Assembly (NCBI GenBank): GCA_973895155.1 | Contig: OZ316899.1 | Location: 434,001 to 498,000 of the forward strand | Length of the DNA stretch: 64,000 bases | Direction of reading: 5' to 3' | Source of the DNA: Marsupella aquatica | Taxonomy: Eukaryota; Marchantiophyta | Shown here: positions 34,557 to 44,270 of the stretch, piece by piece | How positions within the stretch are numbered: the stretch's first letter is position 1 | Layout of the letters: every line of letters starts with the position of its first letter | Made by a program: the position numbers and the translations under genes | Notes under the pieces: model-generated | The model's input: only the letters and a program-made list of their open reading frames with translations | What the model was told of the DNA's origin: nothing | The model's database searches: none

Positions 34557-34915
34557 CTATTGCCTCAAAACGGCAGCCTTGTCCGACTCTAAGCTCTCCT
34601 ATGATTCCTCGCAAAAGATTTATGCAGCAGTTTGGTGGTGTGAGGAATGCTCGGTCTGGCGCGGTCTTAAGAACTCGGTTGCCAATTTCCGGTCTCCGGT
34701 CGGACGTCAGACTTATGGTTTTAATATTCATTCTCCCACGCCTACTCGCATGGCTCAACGGTGTCGTTACTTAAGAGTTCCACAAAAAAGGTGCTATCCG
34801 GATATTTCCGGATTCGATATTGCAAAGTAGTTTGTTATGGTCTTTTCCGGTCAAAGTATACGCCGTTAACCACTAAAAGTTAAATTTTTTTAAATTTTTG
34901 TACTTTTTAATTTCC

Positions 34916-34926
34916 TTATTTATAAC
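34916..34926 (-). promoter_or_regulatory. TATA-like box upstream of the 606-codon ORF
   Basis: The minus strand reads TATAAATAAGG, about 360 bp upstream of the first ATG and very close to the element end. The position would suit a promoter contained within the element. Sequence match only. Confidence 0.35.
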
Positions 34927-34943
34927 CATGGTATCACAACAAG

Positions 34944-36354
34944 TCCTCGTCAGGGAATTTTGATCATCAATCACCTTCTCATCTACTGGTCCTTCAATCC
35001 TGGAGAAAAAATCAGCATTTGTGTGTTGCTTACCTGGCCGCACCCGGATCTCATAGTCAAATTCTTGGAGTAGTAGCATCCACCTTGCCACTCTCCCAGT
35101 CAAATCAGGTTTGTTGACCATATATTTCAGAGCATTATGGTTAGTGTGAAATACTACCTTGTAGCCCAGCAAGTAGTGTCAAAACTTCTTACACGAGTAG
35201 ACTATCCCTATAGCTTCTCGATCGGTAGCAGAATAGTTCTTTTCAGCAGCAGCTAGGAGTCTACTTGCAAAATAGATGGGATGATCTCTGCCATTGTTAT
35301 CTAGTTGACTGGGAACTACTCCAATACAAAAGCTAGAGACATCAACAAAGACATGGAATGCCTTGTTCCAATCAGGTACCATCAGAATGGGAGCTTCTAC
35401 GAGCTTTTGCTTCAGTTGGTTGAAACTTGCTATCCTCTCAAGTGTAGGCTCAAAATCAGAGTCTAATTTCAACATGGAAGTCATTGGGAAAGCTATCTTT
35501 GCAAACTCTTGAATCAACCGTCGATAGTAGCCAACGCAGCCTAGAAACCCCTTGACCTCGGTAATAGTAGTTGGAAAAAGAATGGCTAACCAAACAGCCA
35601 CTTTATCCAGGTCTACTTCAATTCCACGCTTGGAAACCTTGTGCCCCAACAAGATACCCTCACTTACTCCAAAGAAGCACTTGCCTGGATGTAATTTGAG
35701 ACCGGTTTCTCTGCAACGCTGGAAGGTTTGTCTCAAGTAGTTGACATGGTCCACAGCCTTCCTGTAAACAGCAAAGTCGTCAATGAAAACCTCTAGAAAT
35801 ATCCGCAAAAAGTCATGGAAAATGTTCATCATCAATCGCTGGAACATTCCTGGCGCATTACAAAGACCAAACGGCATTCTACGAAAGGCAAAGACTCCCC
35901 ACTCAGTTGTAAAGGCAGTCTTGAGTTGATCCTCTAGTTGGATCCAAATCTGATTATAGCCTGATTAACCATCCATGAAGCTATAGACCTCTTGCCCAGC
36001 AACAATGTCTAGTATCATTTCCGTGAACGGAATGGGATAACGATCTTTCATGGTGGCCTCATTCAACTTTCTATAATCTTGACATATTCTGATTTTTGGT
36101 TTTCCATTAGGTCCCGGTTTCTTTGGTACAATCACTAGTGGAGACACCCACTCACTAGTCATAACTGGATAGATGAAACCAGCATCAAGAAGCCTATCAA
36201 TCTCTTCCTTCACCATTAGTGAGTATCTAGGGTTCATCCTATATTGCCTTTGCCTGATTGCCTTAGCTCCGAGCATCAAATCAATCTTCAGTTCACCAAG
36301 TTCAGGGTTGACTCCTGTGATATCTCGATGACTCCAAGCAAAGACATCCATGTA
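34944..36354 (-). pseudogene. Ty3/Gypsy RT and RNase H, minus strand
   Basis: Continuation of the element at 30421-31749. RT: GFIYPVMTSEWVSPLVIVPK, QDYRKLNEATMKD, then a TAA stop at about 35966 in SFMDGYSGYNQ context, MPFGLCNAPGMFQRL, and an intact IDDF active site (EVFIDDFAVYRKAV). RNase H: FHVFVDVSSFCIGV, IYFASRLLAAAEKNYS, then a TGA at 35177-35179 after SCKKF, HTNHNALKYMVNKPD, NADFFSRIEG. The upstream end breaks at about 36354 (MDVFAWSHRDITGV), where LINE sequence begins, so Gag and protease are missing. Confidence 0.85.
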
Positions 36355-36680
36355 CTGATTTTGTAAGATAGAGAGCTGAGCGAGAGCTGAGGAGAGCTGG
36401 GGGAGCTGGGAGAGCGAAACATCGTCGTTTCTCTTTTCTCTTCCATTTTTTTGTTTCTAAATTGTCATGCTGAGCTTCACTGATTTGTCTATTTGTCAGG
36501 CCGACAGGAGATTTGAAAAGCTCTGCCTTTGGCCTTTTGAACGAACCGCGTATCACCAACTTTAGACTATCTTAGACATAGGTTCGACTTGCATAAGGTT
36601 TTTTGAACTTCTTTAGTTCCTCCATTGAAATTGGATAGATTTTGGTTGAACCATTCGAGCGAGTGGTTGCTTAATCCCTG

Positions 36681-38942
36681 GTGTATCAACAACGCTCTAT
36701 GGATACAAATGCACACTATGGATTTGGACGATCATTTTGCTCCATTGGTGGCAGGGGACCAAATCGCTATCCTTATGCCCTTTCTGGCCGAGGAAACGGG
36801 AGGGGACCATCTGATGCCTCTTGGCGGCATGAAGGTGCGCCTCTCTCTGCGGGGCGACGCCCTTGGAGCGGGGATGCGCATGAGAAATCCCTACCGGAGA
36901 AAGATTCAAGTAGATTTTCTATTCAGGATGCACGTGGTGGTCCAAAAGCAGCACCTTTTGATCTGTTTGATAACTCTCGGGCGCAGAGGGAAAGAACTCC
37001 CCCAGAACGACTTCAACAAAGCGGCCGTTTCATTTCCCGACATGGCACTTTGTGGGCTGACCAAATGGAAGAAGAAACGACGGCACGAGATGATGCTACT
37101 TTGGCCCCGCCCTTGCCTAGAGGGAAAAATGCAGAAAATGTTGCCAAACCGGATCCAACCATTCCACCATCGATGGAATATAATGACGCACATGACAGAA
37201 ATGGAGGTGAGCATAGAGACCATTTGGATACTTCACAAGATCACACAATGGATTACAACTTTCCACACGACGGACTACGCAGTAGAGAGGAACTTTTAGA
37301 GAACTCACAGGACACCTGCCTGGATATCTTAAGGACTATTGCCTTGAACTTGACAGAGGATTGGACGGACCAACTTCACACTACCATTCAATGGTCGATT
37401 GAGGAAGCTACTCTCTCCGTCCAAGAGCTTTACAGTTGCACTATGATGTGCTTCTTCACTGACCGTGCCCCTCTCCTTCCTTCATTTCGTGATTGGATGG
37501 AAGGAGTTTTCATTAGGGATTTAGGCTGGCCGGTTACACAGATCAAGTATGTTGGGAAGAACTTTTTTATGATCTCTTTCGAATACCCGACACACAGAGA
37601 CGCAGCGTTGGAACTGTCCCCTCTCTTCTTGGATCGGAAAATTGTACACACGTTCCCTTGGGAACCTTCATTCGATGTGAGGAATGATTCTTATACCAAG
37701 CTGCCAGTTTGGATTGAGATACCCTTTCGAGCTCTTGTTCTTGAAGGTTGTCGTAAAAGGATTGCGGAATCTTTTGGTAAACTTCTTTACTACATCCAAG
37801 GTGATGTCCGCAGCTCTTTTCCTCACGATCGCGCTTGCATTCTTTGGGATACAAGTCGTGAAATTCCTCGTAGTGTTGGAATTGAGATTACAGAAGACAT
37901 CACTATTTGGCAGCCGGTCAGATTCAAAAACATTCCTTATCACTGCTTTCGATGCAACAAGAAGGGGCACCTTGCCAGAGAATGCAGAATTTTGGAAGAA
38001 AATGCCACCTCAACTAAAGATACTGAGGTGACTAAGGCGAACGAAGTAGACGCGGGGGCTAAGCAGCACGATAATGATAGCGGTAACGGTGCTACTGAAC
38101 AACACGTGGACTCCGCTATTGATAGTCAGACAAAGCTACCACCTGGCGCTGACACGGTGATTGAATCAACGATAGTGGACGCTGCACTGGCTGTCTCTCC
38201 TCCTGGTGCGGATCTTATGATTGCTGCTAACATATTAGCAGCTGAACCAAGTGGTGGGCCATCTATCTCTACTGACTTTCTTGTTGGTAGCTCCTCTCGA
38301 CCCCTGCAAGTGAATGCGCATCGTCTTACTCAAGCCGTCACACTACCACGCACCGACGAGTCTCACAGCATTGACCACCAGATTGTTGAAGCCATAGCAT
38401 CCCCATCTCCAACTTGCTCTCCTCACCACGTTGTAAGCAACGCAAATGAATTTTGTCTCCCCTTACTCAGAGACAACGCTCTTTTTCAAGCACTTCCAAG
38501 CTCAGAAGATGGCCTAGCTGAACATGGGCTTGATCAGGATCCGACTGCCCCTTTGGGGTCTGATAAATTGGCAGTCCTGATTGAGAATCCTTTGGATCCT
38601 CCTTCCACCTCGAATGATGATATGTGCTTACCTGTCATTGGATTAGACACGACTGACCACCAATTACCAATTGTGGCCAGCGGGGACGAGATAGTATCAG
38701 TTCTGGGTGGTTCGGATGTAGAGATGTCTGAATATGAGGAATACATTTTGAAAAGTCAGCTCAAGAAGGATCGTGCCAGGAAACTGGAACTCCAAACTCC
38801 TCCGTCTGATCAGAAGAAGAAGAAAGACAAAAAAGCCAATACAAAGAAAGGTCGCTTGATACAATTCTCGTCTCACGATACTCAGGCTTCTAGCTCTCAG
38901 ACTCGAACGAGATCCAAATCAAATCGCTATCCGACGGCGTAG
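36681..38942 (+). CDS. LINE ORF1 protein (DUF4283-like region plus CCHC zinc knuckle)
   Basis: A 753-codon open frame for the RNA-binding protein of the retrotransposition particle. The first ATG is at 36681; a second (MDTNAHYGF) is at 36699. Residues ~1-180 are polar and Arg/Gly-rich. Residues ~215-415 resemble plant DUF4283: MEGVFIRDLGWPVTQIKYVG, NFFMISFEYPTHRDAAL, KIVHTFPWEPSF, KLPVWIEIPF. The knuckle CFRCNKKGHLAREC lies at residues 422-435 with the usual C-x2-C-x4-H-x4-C spacing. The C-terminal ~300 residues are low complexity and end in a Lys-rich segment (KKKKDKKANTKKGR). No stop or frameshift is visible, so this ORF may be functional even though the element is not. Confidence 0.85.
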   Translation: MYQQRSMDTNAHYGFGRSFCSIGGRGPNRYPYALSGRGNGRGPSDASWRHEGAPLSAGRRPWSGDAHEKSLPEKDSSRFSIQDARGGPKAAPFDLFDNSRAQRERTPPERLQQSGRFISRHGTLWADQMEEETTARDDATLAPPLPRGKNAENVAKPDPTIPPSMEYNDAHDRNGGEHRDHLDTSQDHTMDYNFPHDGLRSREELLENSQDTCLDILRTIALNLTEDWTDQLHTTIQWSIEEATLSVQELYSCTMMCFFTDRAPLLPSFRDWMEGVFIRDLGWPVTQIKYVGKNFFMISFEYPTHRDAALELSPLFLDRKIVHTFPWEPSFDVRNDSYTKLPVWIEIPFRALVLEGCRKRIAESFGKLLYYIQGDVRSSFPHDRACILWDTSREIPRSVGIEITEDITIWQPVRFKNIPYHCFRCNKKGHLARECRILEENATSTKDTEVTKANEVDAGAKQHDNDSGNGATEQHVDSAIDSQTKLPPGADTVIESTIVDAALAVSPPGADLMIAANILAAEPSGGPSISTDFLVGSSSRPLQVNAHRLTQAVTLPRTDESHSIDHQIVEAIASPSPTCSPHHVVSNANEFCLPLLRDNALFQALPSSEDGLAEHGLDQDPTAPLGSDKLAVLIENPLDPPSTSNDDMCLPVIGLDTTDHQLPIVASGDEIVSVLGGSDVEMSEYEEYILKSQLKKDRARKLELQTPPSDQKKKKDKKANTKKGRLIQFSSHDTQASSSQTRTRSKSNRYPTA

Positions 38943-39081
38943 GCTGCATTGGATCTAATCTGGATCGGGCGGACCTCAGGGAGTGCATTTTTGATGGTTG
39001 CGCTTCCCTTTGGAAATTTTTGCACTAGAAATAGGAAGCCTTAATCTTTTTCCTCATTTTGCGGCACAAGGATTCAGGAAC

Positions 39082-39993
39082 ATGGACACTTGTCTCTTTA
39101 TCGGTTCATGGAATGTTTGTGGCTTATGTGAAGCCAATCGGAAACACATTGTGAAAAACTGGATTACCTCGCTCAAAAACTCCATTGATTGCTCTAGCAC
39201 TACAAGAGGTTAAAGTTGATAGGTTTCGTTTAGACTTAGCTTTACGTACTATTCTACCTTCCTATCAACATCTTTCTGTTGAGTCTTATGAGGGCAAGGG
39301 CGGCACTTCCCTGCTGGTGCACCCTTCGTTTCAAATCACTCAATCCGGTATCATTGACAAGGGCAGAGCAGTCTGGGTCAAAGGTAAACTTGCAGAAGGA
39401 CATTTGGGGATTGTGAGTATTTATGCTCCCAATACCCCCAGAGAGCGGGCTATTTTGTGGCACAATTTAAAAATCACTCTACCTCAGGACAACTGGATCA
39501 TTTGCGGAGATTTCAACATGGTCGAAAGAAGTTTAGACTCCACCGGTCCTTCACCACTGCTCAAAGGAAGAGAAGCGGAATTCTGGAGGTTTTTCAAAAT
39601 GAGATTCGACTTAGAAGATGTTGCCAACGTTACACAAGCCTTTCGAGGTGCGGAATTTACTTGGCGGCGTCTCATAAACAGCAAACTAGTGCAATCTCGA
39701 CTAGACAGGTTCTATTTTAGTGGAAAAAGCTGGTGGACGGGAGCAGTGATCGACCTGCTACATGAATGTGAAATGGCTCTATCTGATCATGACCCAGTTA
39801 TCCTATGTTTTAGTCTCTCTCCTTCGGCTCTAGAAAAAAATGCGGCACGAAAATCCTCTTTCTTCAAGGCTAACGCCGGGCTACTCAAATTGAAAGGATT
39901 TATTGACAAACTAGCAGTGGCCTGGACTTTGAGTGGAGTCACGGTTTCAGACCCGCACCTTTGCTTTTATCAAGCGAAACTACGTTTGAAAGA
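39082..39993 (+). pseudogene. LINE ORF2, APE-type endonuclease part, frameshifted and truncated
   Basis: Starts MDTCLFIGSWNVCGL (39082). A one-base insertion near 39185 shifts the frame; the second frame then carries LALQEVKVDRF (catalytic Glu), IYAPNTPRERAILW, IICGDFNMVE, SRLDRFYFSG and ALSDHDPVILCF (Asp-His pair). These are the standard motifs of the endonuclease that nicks target DNA. It ends at the linker (LCFYQAKLRLKD) where the next element is inserted. The RT domain is absent. Confidence 0.85.
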
Positions 39994-42331
39994 TGTCACG
40001 TCGTCGGCTTCGGCCTTAACTCAGACTTAAGCTTAGACGGGCACATCCCTCGTAAATCTGAGGGTTCGGGCAGGGAGGGAAGCGTGTAATGCACCTAATT
40101 CACGTAAACTAGCGCTAAGTGCGCCTACTGTTAGATACGGACATCTCCTAGGTATGGTTTGTGTTCCGCCGCCGAAAGGTACCTTAGTCGATAACAGGAT
40201 CGACCCCGGCTTAAGGACTTCTAAGCCTTCGTGTTGTCCGCCTTCGATCCGGATTCCATGATATAGGTCCTCAACCCGTGCTCGCAACCACATCCCCGCA
40301 AGCTGCACCTCGTGCACGATTCGGGTAGTGTGTTTGGCCTGGCGTTGTCACCTATACACGAGATTCACACACACATACACGCGCACAAGCATACAATCTT
40401 GATTTACACGAAGGAAATAATGGGAAAGGATTTTACTACATAGGGGACATGTGCGTACACTTGGTTGACCCGATAGCTCCGGAATGAACAGGTTCAAGGC
40501 TGAGAGAGTATACTACAATGGAGCCCGGCTCCGCACTCGCCTGACGAGCTTAGTCCTACCCCCTCCCCTTGGTACTCTTTCACTCCCAGAGGCCGGGACT
40601 CCCCGCACATACCACGGATGTCCAACTCTGAGACTAAAACCCCCCCTGCCTCTACCGAGGGGTGCACTAAATACTAAGGGCCGAGGGATGGGGTGTTCTC
40701 TCGCCGAAGATTCGCTGACTAAGGTCCTAACTAAGCTGACAGTCAGGCCGGAAAACGGCTGTGTCTTATTAGAAGATCCTAATCTACGCAGGCTGGACAG
40801 CATGACAGCGCTGCTGTACCTAAGGCAGGTGCCTGTCCCAAGAGCCTGACTAAGCTAGTCCTAATCCTAATCTATTCCTGCTCTGCTGCTAATGCCTGGC
40901 ACGCTTGCCAGAGCCGCCCGAATGGGAGCGGCCATCCCGCTGCCTTTGAAGCCTGTCATTGTCCGCCTTGAGGAGCTGGACCTGGTCCAGCAGAGATTCG
41001 TTCTCTCGCCTTGCCGCGTCCGTCTCCTCTGCTGCCTCCTGACATGCCTCCTCCAGCTGCTGGGCGTCGCTCGTCAGTTTACCCGCCAGCTGGTTCTGCT
41101 TCTCGGCCTCGGTTTGGAGTCACGCCACCTTGGCCTGCAGCGTGGCTATCTCCGTAGTGTCCCGCTGGGCCCGTTCTTCGGCCTCCTCCAGGTCCTTCTG
41201 CCAGATGACAGTTTGATTCTTCAAACTGTCAATCTGGTTCCGGAGTCGTGCAATCTCGGCCTCGTTCCCAGCTTTGGCCTGCTCGGCTAGGGCGGTAAGG
41301 GCGTGCGCCTTTGCTAACAAATCATCGGCGGCTGCAACCTTGGGTCGTAGTTGCAGAAGCTCAGCCTCTTGAGCCGCAACTTCGTTCTTTAAGTAGACGG
41401 ACTCCACCCGGTACCGCTCTATCCTCTAAAGGGCCTCTGACTGGGCCCGACCTGCCTTTACTGCGGCAACTAACTCCTGATTGAAGAAACAGGCTACCTT
41501 CCAGGCCATGAACTCCCCGGTATCCCGGGCAATTTGATGAGAGAAATCTCCCAGAAGCCCGTTCAGAAATGTACCCGGTACGAAGAGTTCCGAGTGGTCC
41601 AGGTTGTGCCTGTCCGGAGTTGGGCATGGGCAGACGTCAACACGCGCGGGGGCCGGGGCAGTGACGTCCAGCCCTAGGGATGTAATGTTGGAAGGGGCTG
41701 GAGTGTCCTCCTGCAGCAATGTCCGGTTCTCCGGAATAGCCACCGGTGGGTCTTTGGGAGACCCGGGCTCGGGTAAGACCTCCGCCGTACCGACTTCTGT
41801 ACTTAGCCCGGCCTGTTGGATCGCATCAACGGTTGCGACAACCGACCCATCCGGTACCTCCTCGGTTACGACTACAGCTACTTGTGGAGGTGGGGTGGGT
41901 GAAGCTGGCGTGTCCGCTGGACTTTGGGCCTCGGGTTGGGGCCGTCTCTCCAAGGCCGGAAAAACCCACCTAGCTGGGACCAACTTTGTAACGTTGACAC
42001 GGGGAAGGGTTTGTCGATCAAACCGAGCGTACCACTCAAGAATGATCTCGATGTGGCTAGCGAAATATGCCTTCCCGCCAATGTACAGCATCTTCCTTTG
42101 CCGCTCCATCTCTTCATGGAATTTCTTAGCGAAGTACGACGCCCATTTCCTAGGTCGATAGTTCTCGACCTGGATAACCTGGGCGGTGGAGATCTCCCCC
42201 CGGGGTTCCATCATGTGGAGGGCGTACCTCTAGAACTCCAGTCGCTAGGCTATCTCGGGGATGAGGCAGGTCCTCATCACAAACCCGTTGTCCACTGCTC
42301 CTTCCGAGGGAAAACTTGAGGATTGGTACTG
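39994..42331 (-). mobile_element. Minus-strand RT-less element with gag-like ORF (family G1)
   Basis: It interrupts the LINE at 39994 (TGTCACG..., i.e. ...CGTGACA at the 3' end on the minus strand) and is itself cut at 42331 by the TGATGCC element. Minus-strand order: gag-like ORF (42331-40890), then a noncoding 3' region. A second possible LTR edge is near 40345 (GGTGACAACGCC on the minus strand). The 3' region resembles 4890-5240. Its other end, and therefore a target duplication, cannot be identified. Confidence 0.55.
40890..42331 (-). pseudogene. Gag-like protein with coiled coil (family G1), near-intact C-terminal part
   Basis: The minus strand reads RTCLIPEIA, a stop, then a 262-codon frame (42214-41426) from MMEPRGEISTAQVIQVENY through WASYFAKKFHEEMERQ and GGKAYFASHIEIILEWYARF, a Pro-rich linker, and FMAWKVACFFNQELVAAVKA. 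After one stop (near 41425) the coiled coil continues (41407-41120; ELLQLRPKVAAADDLL, EIARLRNQIDSLKNQTVIWQ), another stop, then LEEACQEAAEETDAARREN and a basic tail. It is the better preserved relative of 7060-9220. The N-terminal half is missing because of the insertion at 42331. Plus-strand frames at 41604-42319 are shadows. Confidence 0.65.
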
Positions 42332-42444
42332 TGATGCCTAGCCAGGAATCACTCGGCCAGTTAAGTGGGTAAAGCAGGAATGCACCCTAGAAACACCTTA
42401 GTATAGGGACAAAACAAGGAAAATATAAACAATTAGGGGCGACC

Positions 42445-43236
42445 ATGGAACCCGGGCCGAGGCCGGAGGTAAGGACGCTGGGGGTGAAAACTCGATTAGG
42501 GTTAGGGCGCGTTAAGCGTCGGTGGCTAGGAAGGATCAACGGGAGGAAGGACCGGAAGAGGAGAGGGGTAAGGAGCACTTGCAGGAGATGGTGGCTCATT
42601 TGCGAGCACGAACTAGGCGGACGACTACGGGAGGCCAACTACTGTCAGCTGCTTAGGCAAGCACTCGGGGAGAGAGTAGATACCGACGATCGACCTAAGG
42701 AGGGTATGAGCAACGTCAATCAAGCGGCACATTTCTGGGGATGCCTGTTCGAACGGGCAACTGAGTACATCAAGACTTACGAGGACAAGGAATCAGAAAG
42801 GGCAGCTCGAGAACGGCAGGAGCTCGCTCGATTGTGGGAGCTGTAGAAGACGGTTTTCTTAGGAGGCAAACTCATCAACGCCGAGTTCTTGTGGACTCCT
42901 ACTTCCAATCAGCTCGACGATCTTCTGTTTTGTGAAGACAGAATCATCGGCATTCGAGAGGCCATCAAGAACTGCAACGGCATACACTAGGAATTGAAGG
43001 GTAGCACGGAAGGGTGGACCCCGGCAACGGTGCTAGGAGAAACCTCCACGGCAGCAGAGATGAAGAGGAAGGGAGCCGTCAACGATGAAGCCACCCCGGC
43101 AAAAAGAACGAGGTCGGCGGCACCAAGGAAGCCAGCCGAGCAGCAGAGCAGGAGGCAGGGAGAAGCCGAAGAGGAGGAGGTTGATCCCATCAATGCCATT
43201 CCAACCAGGGATGACACCTGGAAAGGCTAGGCGGCA
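42445..43236 (+). pseudogene. G2 module A, first copy at second locus
   Basis: Starts ATGGAACCCGGG (42445) and follows the 282-codon copy downstream, but has TAG stops at 42844-42846 (after LARLWEL), near 42989 (GIH-stop-EL) and near 43229 (WKG-stop-AA). It carries the Lys/Arg-rich EATPAKRTRSAAPRKPAEQQ stretch and the acidic GEAEEEEVDPIN linker. Confidence 0.55.
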
Positions 43237-43240
43237 ACCC

Positions 43241-44157
43241 TACCGGTGGAGGTGCAACTACATTTTGCACGGGAGGAGGATGCATGCTTTACGGCCATGC
43301 AGACCAAGAAGTACCAAGGCTTCATGGCCGGATCCGGCTTAGAGGCCTTTGTAAGATTACCATGGCTGAAGCCGGAGGTGCCGGATTCAGACCTATTAGA
43401 ATTTGTGGGGTCATGGGAACCCGAGACCAATTGCACGAGGATATATGGGAAGGATTTCTATCTTACTCCCAAGGTGATTGCCGAAGTGTTTGGCTTGCCG
43501 ATAGGCAATAAGACCAAAGTTGATACCAGGAAGACCTTGCCTGACAAGGAGTTCCGGTCGTTCCCCGGGCCATCAACGAAGAATGGCTTCTTCCGGAACA
43601 CCTGCACCAACCCACACATAGGAGAGATGATCGACTTCTTGCGGGTGACCATGCACTGTAACTTGCCGAGGGTAGAGGTCGGCAAGGCATAGGTCTATCT
43701 GGCAGAGAGGCCAGACCCAAGCCGGGACTACAACGGGTACCTCCTCAACCAATTGAAGAAGATCTTAAAGGAGGAGCAGCAGGTAATTGGCATGGGGAGC
43801 GTGTCGCGGCTTGGCTATCACATGCCGCTGTTGTGCCGGTATGCCAGAGGTCAGACCTTTGCCCCAGTACTTCCCCTGCAGGTAAGGGCACCCGAGGAAG
43901 CTCCAGCACCGAGGCCGGTAGCAGAGAAGCCTCAACCACCTGTTAGCCCTACGATCGAGCAGGTGTTTAGGCCAAGGACGGAGGACTTGCCGATGCAGCA
44001 ACCAGGCATGCAGAATCTGCTGAAACTACTGGAGAAAGAAAAGAGATCGACATCGGCAACGACAACGGCAACGGCAACAATGCAGGACACTGCTCCAGAG
44101 GTAGGCCTACACCGGCTTACAAGGGAAAACCCCTTTACTGGAGACAAGGAGAGAATG
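43241..44157 (+). pseudogene. G2 module B with complete N-terminal part
   Basis: The fullest view of the domain start: EVQLHFAREEDACFTAMQTK, YQGFMAGSGLEAFVRLPWLK, EVPDSDLLEFVGSWEPETNC, YGKDFYLTPKVIAEVFGLPI, NPHIGEMIDFLRVTMHCNLP. A TAG at 43690-43692 follows VGKA; the frame then continues with LNQLKKILKEEQQVIGMGSV and GYHMPLLCRYARGQ to 44157, where the next TGATGCC leader begins (creating the stop). The early part (RGF..F......P......DLLEFVG.W...T......G..F.LTP..IA..FGLP) fits the N-terminal plan of PF20167-type proteins. Confidence 0.6.
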
Positions 44158-44270
44158 TGATGCCTAGACAGGAATCACTCGGCCAGTTAAGTGGGTAAAG
44201 CAGGAAGGCACCCTAGGAACACCTTAGTATAGGGACAAAACAAGGAAAATATAAACAATTAGGGGCAACC

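Larger units (their letters stand above)
31750..34938 (-). mobile_element. 3,189 bp RT-less insertion with TG...CA ends and 5 bp target duplication
   Basis: Inserted in the Ty3 pol region. ACAAG is present on both sides (31745-31749 and 34939-34943), whereas the sister copy at 14070-14086 has a single, uninterrupted site. Ends: TGTGGTAGAGTGG... and ...CCATGGTATCACA (plus strand). No direct terminal repeats were seen; the two ends share only TGTG-TA as a short inverted match. It carries one long minus-strand ORF and is rich in CCGGA/TCCGG throughout. On the minus strand TATAAATAAGG lies about 15 bp inside the 5' end. It could be a solo LTR with an internal ORF, or an RT-less transposon of unknown type. 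Confidence 0.8.
36358..39993 (+). mobile_element. LINE (L1-like), 3'-truncated by a later insertion
   Basis: A non-LTR retrotransposon: G-rich 5' region with GAGAGCTG-type repeats (36365-36415), ORF1 (36681-38942), then ORF2 with the endonuclease only. The sequence stops within the linker after the endonuclease, at 39993/39994, where a minus-strand LTR-type end begins (TGTCACGTCG). No reverse transcriptase domain or poly-A tail is present in the window. The left edge abuts the broken Ty3 copy. Confidence 0.85.

Noticed and set aside
34246-34830. 194-codon plus-strand frame
   Set aside because: It overlaps the start of the minus-strand 606-codon ORF and its upstream region, with no recognisable pattern or repeat support.
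36625-37299. 224-codon plus-strand frame at the start of LINE ORF1
   Set aside because: It overlaps ORF1 in another frame; ORF1 carries the DUF4283-like region and zinc knuckle, so this is a shadow.
41604-42319. Plus-strand frames of 131-185 codons opposite the G1 gag-like ORF
   Set aside because: They are antisense shadows; only the minus-strand frame shows family-like segments shared with 7060-9220.
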